Shown piece by piece: positions 38,717-53,700 of a DNA stretch of 64,000 bases; the first letter of the stretch is position 1; each line of letters starts with the position of its first letter. The DNA is from Taxillus chinensis (Eukaryota; Streptophyta; Magnoliopsida; Santalales; Loranthaceae). The stretch spans positions 46,420,249-46,484,248 of the forward strand of contig CM042087.1 of NCBI GenBank assembly GCA_023512835.1. The letters are read 5' to 3'. Made by a program: the position numbers and the translations under genes. The notes beneath the pieces were generated by a model. It was not told where the DNA came from. It saw nothing but the letters and a program-made list of their open reading frames with translations, and made no database searches.

Positions 38717-41700
38717 AAGGGAGAGTTCTTAGCTCCTAGTTCAACTGAGAGGGAGTCTTTAGCTTCTCCTAATTCTAATTTTGTAGTAATTGAATCAAGT
38801 AAAAATGAGATGCCACAACTTGCGTATTTGACAAATATTATTAAAGATGGAATGTTACTCTCGACTTTGATCTTCCTTTCAATGACACTATTATGTCATC
38901 AAAAGATTCTTCTGGGATTGACCATGGAATACAAATTTCCACTAAGGTACTAGACTCTTCACATATAGTTTTAAAGTCAAATGATATATTATCTTCAAAC
39001 CCTACAGGTTTAGACACTCCCGCAAGTTGAAGATATCCTCATTGTGACCGTAAAGAACCTGATAATTAGAAATTTCAAAATCATCTTATAATATTGTTTA
39101 TTCTATTTTTGACTTTATCTCCTTCATCATCCATCTAAATCTCATCATGTTATTGCTCTTCGGTTGTCTTTTGTGTCTTTTTTTAGTCATTTTCGGAAAA
39201 TACTTAAAGATCCCTAATGGAAGTCTACTATGGTAGAGAAAATGAAAGTCCTTTTGAAGAATTTCACATGAAAAATGATTGAGTTGTCCGGAGATAAGAA
39301 GACAGTGGGATGCAAATGAGTGTTTACAGTAAAACATAAGTTAAATGCGACAGTTCAAAGATAGAAGGCCAAATTAGTTGTCAAAAGATACACTCAAACA
39401 TATGGAATCGACTATCAAGAAACCTTTCATCCCGTAGCTAAGATGAGTACAGTTAGTGATATTCTTTTTCTCGCAGCTAACTTAGACTAGCCATTACACT
39501 AGTTTCATGTGAAGAATGTCTTCCTTCATAGTGATTTGATGGAAGAGACATGAATTTTTTTCCTGATTTTACACCAAAAGAAGCAAAAGTATGCAAGCTA
39601 AAGAAAACATTATATGGTTTGAAATAGTTACCAAGGGCTTGGTTTAACTGATTAAGTCATTCAATGCAGGGATATGATTTCAAGAAGGCTTTGGCTGATC
39701 ACACTTTGTTTTGTTTCATAAGAGCATTAATAGTAGATTAGTTAAACTTTTAGCCAAATCTGTCTCCATAGAGTAATATTGACCACAAATTGTACCGCAA
39801 AATCTGTGTTTTGAGTATAATTTGTGGTAATATTATTCTATGCAAACAAATTTAACTAAAATTTTAGCTAGTATATTACTAATGTTTTAAAGGAGATACT
39901 AATGATATTACATATCTCTTGTTTATGTTGATGACATGATTGTTACAGGTAATATGATAGGAACCCGAGCAAAAGAATAAATTTATTAGTAAATGAAATA
40001 TAAAAGAAAACAGAATAGTTGGTTTTGCAGTTCAAGGCAACCGCCTCTCCTACTACAATAATCTTCTAATTGAATTTTTCCAAAATCAAAGCATGCCCTC
40101 ACTATGACCCTTACACCCTATTTAAAGCCAATTTCTAAAATTTAAATTCAAACACAATAAATAAACAATCCAAACCCAAACCCCCAAATTCAAATTCAAA
40201 CTCAATAAATAAACAACCCAAATAAAAACTTTCAAATTCAAAAACAACAAAAAGATAACCATATCCTCTTGCTTAGCGTCTAACATAGGTTTGCATGGGT
40301 TTAGGCCCAACATAATAACATATATGAGATATAAAAGCATTACTGTCATTTGACAGAGGAATTTGAGATGAACGACGGGAAACTTTAAAATACTTTCTTG
40401 GTATGAAATTTTTCTCTCAACAGAAAAGCTTCCAGGTATTGTTTTGTTATCAGAGTCCCAACATCTATATTCCACATTTTTCACATAATATTCTCTTGAT
40501 TCTCATCAGGGATCTTGCATGTGATGTCATATTTTCCCATAGATTAGGTCTTGATCATAAGTGAGGCATGTATCGCTATTACAATTATGAGGGGAACTTA
40601 GTACAGGCTTACTACACTTAGGTCGAATGCCATCATCTCAACAACTGGAGATGATATTTTTAACAATCTATTTCACAGAAGATAGAATAGCTTTAGAGAG
40701 GCCATGGTTCGAAGTATCAGACGAATCTGAAATCTCGGATGAGTCTTCACAGGATTGGAGCTTCCCGATACGAGTTCCAAGTCTGGTACGAACTTTTCAT
40801 TTTTTTACAGTATCCCATCGGTCTCGGTCAAGATCTCGGCCAAGACGCACCGAATCGGTCGAGATATTGATGACATGCTCCTCCCATGCGAGATCTCATC
40901 CGAAATGTATAAATAAATTATACATGTGTTAAAATATTATTTTTTCCTATATTTTTCTTAAAAAATATGATATTAATTTGATAAAAAACTATCATAATTA
41001 TAGAAATGAATTTTAAATCATACAAAATATAATAATATCTTTATTTTAATGATATATTTCGGTATTCTTTCTTTGGTTTGAAGTCATAACATGCAATTCA
41101 AACCATTTATTTTATTTGTCTAATCATTTTAATGTGATAATTTGATTTTTTATCATTTTTATTTTTTAAATTAAATATTATTTCATACCTAAAGTTGCAT
41201 CTCGTCCGAGATGTAATAAGTCAACCGCGACCGCGACGTCTGCGACCGTGGCGCGATGACGACCGCAATCGCGACTTTGAACCATGAGAGAGGCCCGACC
41301 TTGATGTACTGGCAAAACAGGTCAGCCAAGTTTCAAAGAAAGCTTTATAGGTCTGTACTCTTAATGCCTTGGTGGACAAACTGCAGCTGGGGACTCAATC
41401 GTGAAGCCTGGTGGCTACAACCAGAAATAAGGACTGCAATTATTAATATAAATATTAGCGCTTAAAATTAAACCTAGATTAGATGATACATGGGTGGACG
41501 ATTTTGTTGCCAACAGAGCTTCAACCCAAAAGTCTTTAGAGTAAAAGTATTGATCAATTACTTGTTGACAGTCACTACCATGATCTCAAACTTCATATGA
41601 CTAGGTCCACTTTATTGGGGTTCTATACTTCTATCATGGACTCATTGTACAAATTAATAAATGTGGAAACATGTTTCACCTTCAGCAGGATAGAAAGCTC

Positions 41701-44700
41701 AGTTGCAGGTATAGAAGCATGCAATTTATCCATGCAAAAATAAAAGAACAAAAAAGTTATACCCAGGGAACTAGGCTCCCTTTTCAGAGGATCTGGGAGA
41801 GGATAACATCAGATTTTTTTTTTCTGAAGAAGCATCAAATAAGAGAACAGAATTACTATACCTTTGATTACTGTAGAGTGCTCAAGAGACCAAGTTAGAA
41901 GTTCCTCACCACAAACATCCCCTTCAGATAAGGGAACAAACATCCCATCCTCACCGGTACTTGCCATTTTCCCACGCACAATAAAGACCAACATCTCAAC
42001 AAGACCGCCACGATACAAGATATGGTTTCCTTTGATGTATGTTTTATGCCTTAATCTTTCGCAAATGGCATCTAAAATAGGCTCATCCATCAGGGAAAGA
42101 ATTCGGACCTGCAGGTTAAAATTTTACACCTTGAATTATGCACCATGTCTCTATTAATAAAACACTTCAGTTCAATATCATTCTACCGCAGGTGTATTTT
42201 GACTTCCCAAGACATAAGAAATCAAATAAATACATAAAAGCCCTCCCATCCCTCAGCTCCCATTTCAGATAAGGTAATTGACCAGACTCTTAAGATCTAA
42301 ATCATCCTGCTTTGCTCCAGATAAAATAAATGTCATTGCTCAATCATCTCATTTCAAATTGTTTCATATACTTGCACTTTCTCAATTATTATACTTCATT
42401 GTTGCTCATGATTTTGTGATAGAATCATTTGTTTTCCGGAATCTATTTGCGTTTGATTGGTGTTAAAATTTTAAATGAAAATTAGGTTAACATATTTATC
42501 TATTTCTTTTAAAATATATATTTTATCAAATTATTCATATGCTAAAATTACAATCACTAAAAATATCATTTTAACAATTTATAATTACTACCTATTATAT
42601 ATATATATATATATAAATGTATATAATTAATCATATCCACATAAATAGATGATGGCAAAAAAGTCAATTGCTTTTTCATTAACTCGGTAAGCTGTTTTTC
42701 CAGGGAAAGAAGTGAGGAACTATTTCAAAAAAATAGCTTGCCATATCAGCGTCATGTTATAATTGTGGCAAACCTAATTTACTATAATGTTATTAAATTT
42801 TTCTCAAAGGAATATAGAAAAGTAGTTTTCTCACTTTATTTTCGAAACTAAATTACTTTCCATGAAACCCTAAGGTAAAAAAAAATAGCAGCTATGTCCA
42901 CTAGCATAACATGTTGCCATTGGCTGAAGAAGCAAAAGCCTATTATAGCCGATTGTAATTTTTTCACTCTATTCCTTTTCCTATTATCTGATTGAGATAA
43001 AGTAAACAGATATATGAAACATACTTTCTGGACAAATTTGAAGAGATGGCGACGTATATCTTTTTGAAGGTCTTCAGGCAAGTTTTCAATTAACATTACT
43101 TCATTTACTCCTCTAGTAGCAGCCCAATTATACCGTTCCGCTTCACGCACTTGCCTACAATATTAAGCAATATCACAGGTCACTGTTGAGCCATAGTGCA
43201 AATCATGGGGAGATATAGAATCCACGGTCACGCCATTAGCTATGATTTTAACAAGAAGGAAAGATCCATGAGAGCAAAAGGAAATTCCATCTTCCATAGT
43301 ATTTTAAAAAACTTCATTTATTGAAGATTAGAATAAATGGCCAATTTTTTAAAAAGAAAATAGTAAACCTTTTCAAATCTTCTGGCAAGCGCCGACGGTT
43401 CATCCACTGCTCAACATCATGGCTCCTAAGTAACATTTCCAACCTCCTACGACAAAATCATTTAATCAGCAATTAATCAACCAGCAATGACATCAATCTT
43501 AAATTCTGCATCACGCTACATAGAAAACTTTTACTGGATCCTCGTGATGATGATACACAGAACAACCTTCTTTATAGAGGCAAGAAGTAATGTATCTAGT
43601 ATAAAGAAACAAATATATCACTAGTTATTATACCTTTTTTTCATACTTTGTACAGAATCTATACTAGAGATAGCGAATGACAGAATTATATAATACTGAT
43701 ATATTGAGAATACATTTTACTCCCCTATGTATATAGGCGTTCGTATAACCATTATTAATCATTTTTAATGAGGTAGCATGACAGCACACTATGGGCAATT
43801 ACAAATATTGTCCATAATAACAACTAAATATTGTAATTATAACAATTAACTAGACACATTGTACCTAGGCTTTCAATGTTCCTCCTCATATTGGTGCATT
43901 GTTGTCACATATGACCAACTTGCACAAATTAGGATAAAAGTTTTTTCCTCCAAGTCTCTTGCTAAAAATATTAGCTAGCTGATTTTTTGATATCACAAAG
44001 GAAACACAAATCTAACTTGCTAACTCCTTTAATATATGTCTACCTGCCTCCTCATGTATGATGTGATCATGTTGGACAAGATTGTAGGCTATATTGATAG
44101 AAACCTTCTAATCAAAACATAATATCATGGAAAGCTGAAATGGTACAACAAAGTTGTTAAAATCTGTGTTTGAGATCAGATTTTAGGAGTAACAGAATAA
44201 TCTTGAGGTTCAATAATGAGCATTTAGACTCATTAGCAAACAATTTTCTCAACAACAAAGTTCAAGGTAAACAATGGAGATTTCCAAGGCAACAAGACTT
44301 CATGTTCAATAGTGGAGGTTCAACAACGTTGGAGTCCTATGTTGGAATGAGGATTGAAGAGAAAATTTGATGGAATTCAAAGGACATCATTAATTACTAA
44401 GCAATTTAAAGGGTGTAACTAACGACATTAATTACTAAACAATTAAAGAGTCAATCAAACTATAATTATTAGATTGTCTTTTGATTTTCTCTAGATGTAT
44501 TCTTTATTTGTATTTGTCACGCATAATTCTTAGACATTAATTTTATATAAGACCAAAAGTTGATACTAGGTCTATTAATACATCGAATGTATAAATGAAT
44601 GAATTAAATGGGACTTAATATTTTTTTAACATGGTATCAAAGCCAAGTTATTTGAAATCCTAATCAGAATCTCACTTTTGGTTAACTTCATTATCGAACC

Positions 44701-47700
44701 AGCCTTCATTGTTGGAAGTTTTTGAGAGTGAGTGATTAGTCTTAACTGCTGAAGTATTTCTTGTACATCATGTCGAACATTAAAGAGACCTCTGCTATAT
44801 CGCAAAGAGAAAAGATGGGAAGGACTCAGCCTAAAGAGTTATAGAATATCCAACAAGCGTACAAGTTGAATGAATTTTTTTTTATCTAAAATGGTTCCAA
44901 CTTATCCGCACGATTTCAAAAGGCAAAGGAAAGTTCAACCATTTAATAAGGATGCAGCTCATGCGAATGAGGTGAAGGAAAAGACAATAGCAGCTAAACA
45001 GAGAGATAACATATTGTCACAAAGCACAAACTCCCCATTGGCTAACATATCCTCCTATGGATAACATATCTCCCTTTATCCAATCCTAACCGGTAGACTC
45101 TCACACCAAATTGTAGGCCTTTATAACCAACTGAAGGATCAACTACAACTAATAAGTCCTAAAAAGGTTCTCCTTTTAAATTAGTTGATTAATTATATAG
45201 TAACAAATATAAAGCAATACAATGTGACAATTGTCATTATGTGGATCTACCTCTTCTCATTCTCTTTCCCTGCTTGTCTATTGTGTTTACTTTCCTTTGG
45301 CCTGATATGTTTATCAAGAATGCAAACTCTCTCTCTCTCTCTGAAGATTAAAGATGTATTTATCTCTCAGGATTTTACTTAGTGTAGTTAAAAACGAGCG
45401 CCCTAGCGCTTAAGCACACCAGGCACAATGCTAGGTGATTCCAGCACGTTAAGGAGGAAAAGGCACAGTGCTTTTAGGGAAGCGCACACCTTGCTGTGCT
45501 TCTTGCGCTTTTGGATGACGTAAGAAGCTTCTTACGCTTCCTTCCCCCATATGAAAAACAATAAAAAATTAAAAAGATAGGTACGTTTTCCTAGTACGCT
45601 TCCTTCCATCGACGCCATTGATGCAACTTCCATTTACGCGATACGAGCTATGAGCAACCCTAGTGACGAGCGACGCCAAACGATCAAACATGATCACGCT
45701 ATCAACGGAAGACCTTAACCTCAACTCCACGATCGGCGACAATGATCTCTACTCCAAGATCGATGACAACCTCTACTCTCGTTTCTCTTCCTCGTTGCCA
45801 TTGTCAGGTGCTCACGCAATAAATATTAAATTATAGTCTGTGTCTGTGAGCTATCGTTATATTAAATAATAAAATTATTTCTACAAATTTTCTTAACACC
45901 ATAATATAAATAATGTGAATATGTGATTATTAAATAATAAAATTGTAATGAGGATGATCTGTACACATTTGATTTAATGAATTATCATTTATGAATAATA
46001 TATATTTCTTCTATAACATGCGTTTTGCTTTACTAAAGTGAGTGCTTTTTTTCCCTTTGTGCTTAAAGCGACATGGTATTCTTTGCGCTTTAAGTGCGCC
46101 TAGCACTTTTGACAATCTTGATTTTACTGTTTATTTCGTTTGCAATGTGATACAACCCAATTGACCACCCCTGATAACAAACCTTTCTCTTTCTATTTAT
46201 ACTCCATTCTCGATTGCCCTAGTGTCACCCTATTTCTTTGTCCAAATTAGAATTGGTTGCTCCATCATAAACAAATTCAAGTCATTATTCATATTCTACA
46301 ACAATGCATTTTCACTATTTTAAAATATTTTTGTAAGGATTTTTTTCTTTTTTAATTCCTCACCCCACCCTTATCATGCTAGTGATCGGAAATAAATCCC
46401 TGACCTCTTGTGATATCATTGGTCCAACCATACAAACAAGCCTTGCAAAGTGTTTTCACTATTCAATCACGATCTAGGCATGTGTGGAAAAGTCTGTTTA
46501 AGTCTAAGTTAATTTGAATATTCTTCATATGAACATTCAAAACTATTGTAATGAAGTGTTTACCAAACGACTTTAATTTAGTTAGAGAAATTTTAAGAGT
46601 CAAACCCCCTAACAGTTTCTCTATTGAAGGTAAGTTTCAGCTAAATTTAGCTATAACTTTTATTGTAGCTAATGCAAAGATGTCTTAATTTAGTCAGAGA
46701 GATTTTAAGAGTCAAACCCCTTAATTAGTTTCTTTATTGGAAGTAAGTTTCAGCAAAATTTAGCTATAACTTTTGTTGTAGCTAATGCAAAGATGCTTCA
46801 AGGGGTCAGATTATAGGCAAAAAAACCTCTTCCACCCTGCAGTTCAAGCTTTTTAAAAGAGAAGAGAGTAGGCACACAGTGATGTTGGGAAGCCAGGAGT
46901 AGACAGTAAGACCTATTGAGACTTCTGCACTAATCACATTCGATCATAGCCTACAAGGTCTCACAAACCGGTAGAAAAGACCAAAGTTTGGTGTGATCAT
47001 TGTCACCATCCAAAGTTACCGGACCAAATTGAAAATGTGGAAAGTGAGTTAAAATTTAACAATATAAGAGTATAAATTGGAAATTTGAGAATATGAAGGA
47101 CTAAAATAAAATTTGGAGTACCATCCTACAAATTTTAGAAAGGTTAGGGATTGAGGATGTTAATTTATATAAAATTTTCACGTCTTTTTCCTATTTGCAT
47201 TCGTTTTTCATTGTATTTTAAGTGTTTTTATTATAATTGAAGGTTAAATTTGTCATATTTTAGTGTTTTATAGAGTTGCATTGCGTTTTGAGTGTATTTT
47301 GTAGGAAAACAAAAAAAAAACCGAAAGAATCACAGTGTAATACAGATTTGCACAAAGAATATCGTCGCAACAAGACTTTTTGCCTTCGTCGTAACATAGA
47401 AAAAAATACACTTCATTGTGAACAAGTCATTTTGCCTTCGTCGAGACATAGACGAAGTACACTTTGTCACAACAGGTCTTTTTACCTTCGTTGCAAAACA
47501 GACGAAAATACATTTTGTCGCAACAAAGACAAAATATAATATTTTGCCCCATTTTGTATTTTTGTATTTTTTAATGTAATATTTTGGGGAGTATATAAGA
47601 AACATGTATAAGATATTGTTAATGATTCTGAACCCTATGGAAGCCCTCCTTGACGTCTAAGAACCTTAAAATTGGTTTCTTAGTTTTATTTTTTGATTTG

Positions 47701-50700
47701 ATTGATTTTTATGTAATCTTGATTGAAAAACATATTGGTATTGGGTGAGGATTGTTTGTACGCCCTTGTGACAGGTTGATTGTCTTCTCTTTATCTTCAA
47801 TTTGATAATCAATAATATATTTAATCATTATTTCATGGAATAATTTCCTTTTCCTAGGGATTGAAAGTTGCCTAATCCCAATATCTTGATTGTATGAATT
47901 TATTTGATTATTTCTTATCACTATTTCATAAATAATTTTATTTTACTGATTAAATCCATATTGTGAGCGTCGCGAACCTATTACATGTTTTAGATAATTA
48001 AATGAAAAATTGAAAAATAAAATTTAATTATCGAAACCCATAAAATGAAGCCTAGGACTTAAGAGTCACAAAACCTATAAAATGAAGCCTAGGACTTAAA
48101 ACTCATCCCTAAATGAGTTTGGCCTTATTTCAACAAGTCATGAGAATAGGCCGTTACTAAGGCTAATCACGCCATTATTCATGTGAAAGTGGTTGCCGGT
48201 TGCCGATTACCTTAGGATCAATCACCTTAAAATAATTAGAGACCATAATAATAATCAACCAAACCATATGATTAGGAATTGAAAATTATAGTGAATCTCA
48301 AAATTAAAACTTTATTATCTTTTTTTTCTAAGATTTTATTTTATCATATTGTTTGTTTAGACAAAAAGAACACAACTAAGTTAGAGATTTTCAAATATGT
48401 CACTGTGAGATCGATCCTGACTTTCCTTCTACAGGTTAGTTAGGTTTAATAAATATTATTTTGAAAATTAGAGCGATAAAACTCGTATCCGGGATCTAAT
48501 TGAAAAATATATTCGTATGTCTGAGCATAGTGAAAATTTTAGGAAATGATTGGGACTGAATGGTATTAGAACAATAAGGAAATGCTCATTGGTTTTTTTA
48601 AGTTTTTTTTTTGATGATCGATTGATGTTGGAGATATGCCCAAAGGCCAGAATTGTCGGAGAATCAAGAAACTGACCCTTCCTGGCTTAGTGAATCCCCA
48701 AAGAAAGGGCACTAAAACATTGGAGCAAATCTATGGCAAAATCAAGAGATCAATCCCTTTTGCAAGAGGGCACATAAACACTTGAACAGACCTGGTGGGA
48801 GGATCCAGAGCTGATTGGCCATTTCCCGTTACTTGAGATTTCCACATTTGGACTTTTCTACCTAAACAATTGATTAATAAGATTTTGGGGTCCATTATAA
48901 GGGCACATGCAAACTTATTTTGGGGGGGGGGGGGGGTTGGTCTTTTTAATTGGGTCATAAGGGAATGATTGAGGGTTAGATTGAATTTGGATACAATTAG
49001 TCTGTTGTAATTTAATTGTAGTTGGGGAGAGACAATTGCCTCTCGAATAGCAGACCAACTATCCAAGCTTCCATATTCCATGTGTCTAAATTATGACATG
49101 CTATTGACGACTATCCTTCCTCCCCGTCTTCTACCTACATTAACCGATGACATGGGGATTGTACTATGAAAGGTGAGCACCCAATTCTGATGGACCGCTG
49201 GGTGCAAAAGAAGTGTTTACTCGATTGAAGGATTTGCTTGACTATGAAGCTACCCGTTTGATGTGATTAAAGAGTAATTTCCTTTGTTCCACCGAGCAGA
49301 CTAGGTGTCTTAATTGAGAGAGGAGTGATGTTAGGCACAAGGCAAGGGGGTAAGTTGGTCTTTTAAATTGGGGGTTAAGGAGTTTTTGTTTAAATAAGGC
49401 ATAAAGGGATAAACGAGGGTTAGGTCGAATTTGGATACAATTAGTCATAGTTTAATTGTAGTGAGGGAAAGATAGCTGCCTCTTGAATAACAGGCCAACA
49501 ATCTGAGCTTCTATATTTCATTTATTAATAAAATTGCCCTATTGACTAGTTTTTTATGAGCCACCCCCACTCAATTCGCTGTGCTGATGATGCAAGACTC
49601 TTTCATACAATGGTTCAAAAAGAGGGCTAAGGCACCGCCTTACTTGCCTTAACATCAAGCCGTGAAAAGGCACCGTCCTAGAAGGCATATCAGCCGCCAC
49701 TGCTTTGGGATGAGGTGCCTATGACAAAGAAAAAGATCATTGAAGAAGGCGTTTTAAATAGGTTAAAAAAAAGGCTTAACCTAATTTTTGCATAAACAGA
49801 CGGATAATTGTCGAGAAGAATGTACATTGTCGCCTCGCCTGTTCCTTCGTTAGCGGTGATCGGGCTCATGTTTTAAACTCATATAATTTTATAGTTATTT
49901 ATTATAAGTTCATATACTTATCAAGGCTTGAAAATACGAGCCGAGTTGGCGTCTCGCCCGCCTCGATGCCAAGCTACGTTTAGTAACGCACCAAAACCGT
50001 GCAGTCGCATCGGCCACATCTGTTAGCTCGAGGCAGCTTGGGGCGAGCTGTTTTTGCGCCTTATCCCGCGACGCAGCGGATGCATTTTAAAAAACATTGT
50101 AAAAGCCCAACCTAATTTTAAGTCATCCATATCGCATCACCTCGCTCACGCATCAAAGATTCGGGTTCCAACAACGTTGTTGTTGTCGTCCGATCAACGA
50201 TTCAAGATCTAGCCGCTGATCCAATGTCATTGATCGAGGCGTCCGCCCAAATCGAAGTCATCCAAATAAGGTCGTTGCCTCGTCTTGCTCCAGTTGTCAA
50301 TCCGAAAGTGCTTGATTAACGGTGTCTTTTTTTTAAATTTTATCCGGTGTCTGCTTTTTGAATTTTATCCAAATCTATAATATAAATTAAGTTAAATAAT
50401 TTGAATTAATTTTAAATTTTAATTATATAGATATGACAAATAATCAAAAAAGAAATTCACTTCGAAAATATGAAAATGAAATGAAATTAGATAAAAAGAA
50501 AAAATATAAGTATATTCATTTGCATCTTTGTGAAAAAAGAAATTAAGAGAGGAATATTTTGATTGAATGAACATTTGACTGGGAAAAAAGAAAATATTAC
50601 CCGTGTACAAAAAGTTATACCGGAAGTTAAGGATGAAATAAAAAAATTCAAAGAATCGATAAAGTTAAAGAGAATGCATCAAATGATAATGGAGAAGATG

Positions 50701-53700
50701 ATTGATAAAAAACACAACATTAAATCGTAAATCACGTGGGATTGACTAGTGATGGTGTAACTCAAAGAGTGAATAGAGGACCTATTGATAGATTTTTGGA
50801 AATTATGAAAAATGATGTTGAGCAAATTAATGACATAGATGAAAGTGAAAAAAAAAAAATGTACGTGATGAAGTGTGTATGGAGATTAGCCGATGTTTCT
50901 TTAACAATGTTATTGCTTTTAATGTTGTTGATAATCCATCATTTGTTAGCGTGTGTCGGGCAATTACTCGATATAAAATTGGTTTAAAAGTGCCCGGCAG
51001 CTATGAATTCAAGACAAACATTTTAAAGAAGAAGGTAGAAAACACTAAAAATAGGTGCATGAAGTGAAAAAGACATAAACAAACAGAAGTTTCGATATTA
51101 TCGGATGGATGGCAAGATATAAAGGGTAGGCAATTGATCAATATTCTTGTGAATAATCTATATGACATAGTTTTCTTGCGTTCTATTGATGCCAATGATG
51201 TAGTGAAAGATGCAACGCTTATATTTAAATTATTAGATGATGTTGAAGAAATTGGAGAGAATCTCATAGTTCAAATGGTAATTGGTAATGCTTCAAAAAA
51301 GTTGAGGAAATATTAATGGAGAAGAAGAGACAGTTATGGTGGACACTATGTGCCGCACACTCTGTAGATTTAATTCTTGAAAAAATTAGAGAACTATCCC
51401 AGCATAAAATGGCCTTAAGAAAAGCCAAACAGATATATTTCATTCTTGTATATAGTATAAATTTCTTCTACAATTTTAAAGTAACTGTTTTCATATACTA
51501 ATTAAATTGTTTTATTAGGTGAGTCAATTTTTTTATAATCATGAATGGATATTGGCGTTGATGAAAGTTCACTGCTCCTACTAGATTTGCTACAGCATAC
51601 TTAACATTGCAAAGCCTATATGAATTGTGTGAGCCTTTGGAGCATATATTAACTTCACAAAGGTGGAGAGAAAGTTCATGGGCGAATAAGGCAAAAGGAA
51701 AGAAAGTGAAAAAAAAATTAATGTAAGGGATGACAACTAGACCTTTTGTGAATGCATTGAATTGAAGACAACTAGACCTTTTGTGAATGTGTTAAGATTG
51801 GATGATTCAGATAAGGTGCCTGAAATGAGATTTATTTGTGAAGCAATGGATGCAATTAAAGAGGAGATTGCTAAAAATTTAAGAAATGAATATAGAGCTT
51901 ATAGTAAGATTTGAATAATTATTGACCATAAATGGAACTTCCAATTACATCACCCTTTACACGCATCTGCTTATTTTTTGAATCCTAAATTTTAATAGTC
52001 AAAAAACATGTCCAATCATCCAAAGATTTGGAATTATTGATGTGTTCTAGAGACAGAGAGAGAAGGCTTGTCTACAAATTAAAGATTTTAGGCAAAAAAT
52101 GATTATTTGGCTTTGAATTGACAAAATCTATTGTGCACAAACATAGTCCTGAGATGTGAAATTCTCTTTCAAATAGTGTTCAATTATCTGTTTATTTTCT
52201 TAATACATGAAATGTTAAATCTCACTTGATATTATTATAAATGATTGTTGGGTTGAATTTGGAGATCAAACCCTAGAACTTAGATCTTTTGCAGTGAAAA
52301 TTTTAAGTCTGACTTGTTCATCATCCGATTGTGAACAAAATTGGAGTGCATTTAATTGGATATGTATGCATTTAGAAATTTTAAATATAGTATTTAATAT
52401 GAATTTCAATATTTTTTCATACTAATTTTATTTTAATTAATATCTTTAGATTCATTCTAAAAAAAATCAATTGGCCATGGAGAAACTAAATTTATTAGTG
52501 TATGTGATATATAATAAAAAATTAAGGAAAAAATTCATTAAACAACAAAACTTATCCGATGATATTGACTTCCAATGATGAGTGAATAGTTGGGAAAGAT
52601 GGTATCAATGTTCGAAAGGCACCGCCTCGCCTCGGCGTCAAGCCGCGTTGAGGCAGCGCACTAGATCCCGCACTGGTCACCGGCCGCCTCATATAGGTGA
52701 GGCGGCCTGAGGCAGGCCATTTAGGCGCCCCATCCCATACCAAGGATGAGGCGCCCAGGACGTCAAATGACATGTAAATAAAAAACAATCTAAGTAAAAG
52801 CCTAACCTGCTGTCTCGCATCGCCTCGCACCTTGCATCGAAGAGTCAAAGTAGCGTCCTCATCCTCGTAGTCGTTCAATCGTCATAACAGCATCGTCACC
52901 GGCAGATGCGTCATCACAGGCACATACATTGTCAATCCAACATCATCACAGGCAGAGTGGTAGATGCATCGTCACAGGCAGACGCGTTGTCAATCCATCA
53001 TTGTCACCCAATCCAGCACGTCATCGACCGTCCAATGCAGCATCATCGATCGATCCAATGCTCTAGCGTCGTTGTTGATTCACGGTAAGTTATATATTTC
53101 GTCGCGGCTTGCTCCAGCATCCAGACACATTTCTTTGTTAAAATTTTATATATTAATGTTATATTATATATTAATGTTCTAAATAAAGTTAAATAATTTG
53201 ATTTAACTTATGGAGAACTGATACTAATGGAAACCAGTATATTGGCATTAGCATATACATATGTATATATATTAATGGAGAGCATGTCGACTATTAGTAC
53301 CGTATGTCAATCAGGCTCTCCTCCATTACTTTCTCCTTGATATCAGTCATTTAATATATATTATTAAATGGCTCCATTGATATATAAAATTAAATAAAAT
53401 AGGGTAATGTATAATGATAAAACCTATTCATATTATTACTATTATTAAATGATCCTCCAACGATTGAGTACGACATTTAATGATAATACTATTAGTACTA
53501 ATGTGTAACAATCAATTATCTGTTTAAATGAAAGACTATTAGTACTATCAAACGGTACTAAAGCCAGTAATTAAATGAAAGAAAGCATGACTATTAGTTA
53601 TGTATGTCGATCAGGCTCTTATAAATTAATGTTATATTATATATTAGATTGCCTATTTATTTAAGTAATTAAATTTTTAGCTTTAATGTATGATTAGACT

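Noticed and set aside
40122..40484. 120-codon minus-strand frame with repeated YLL-LNLN segments
   Set aside because: Generated by a short internal repeat (aattcaaac-caataaataaac) near an LTR-like stretch; no family resemblance.
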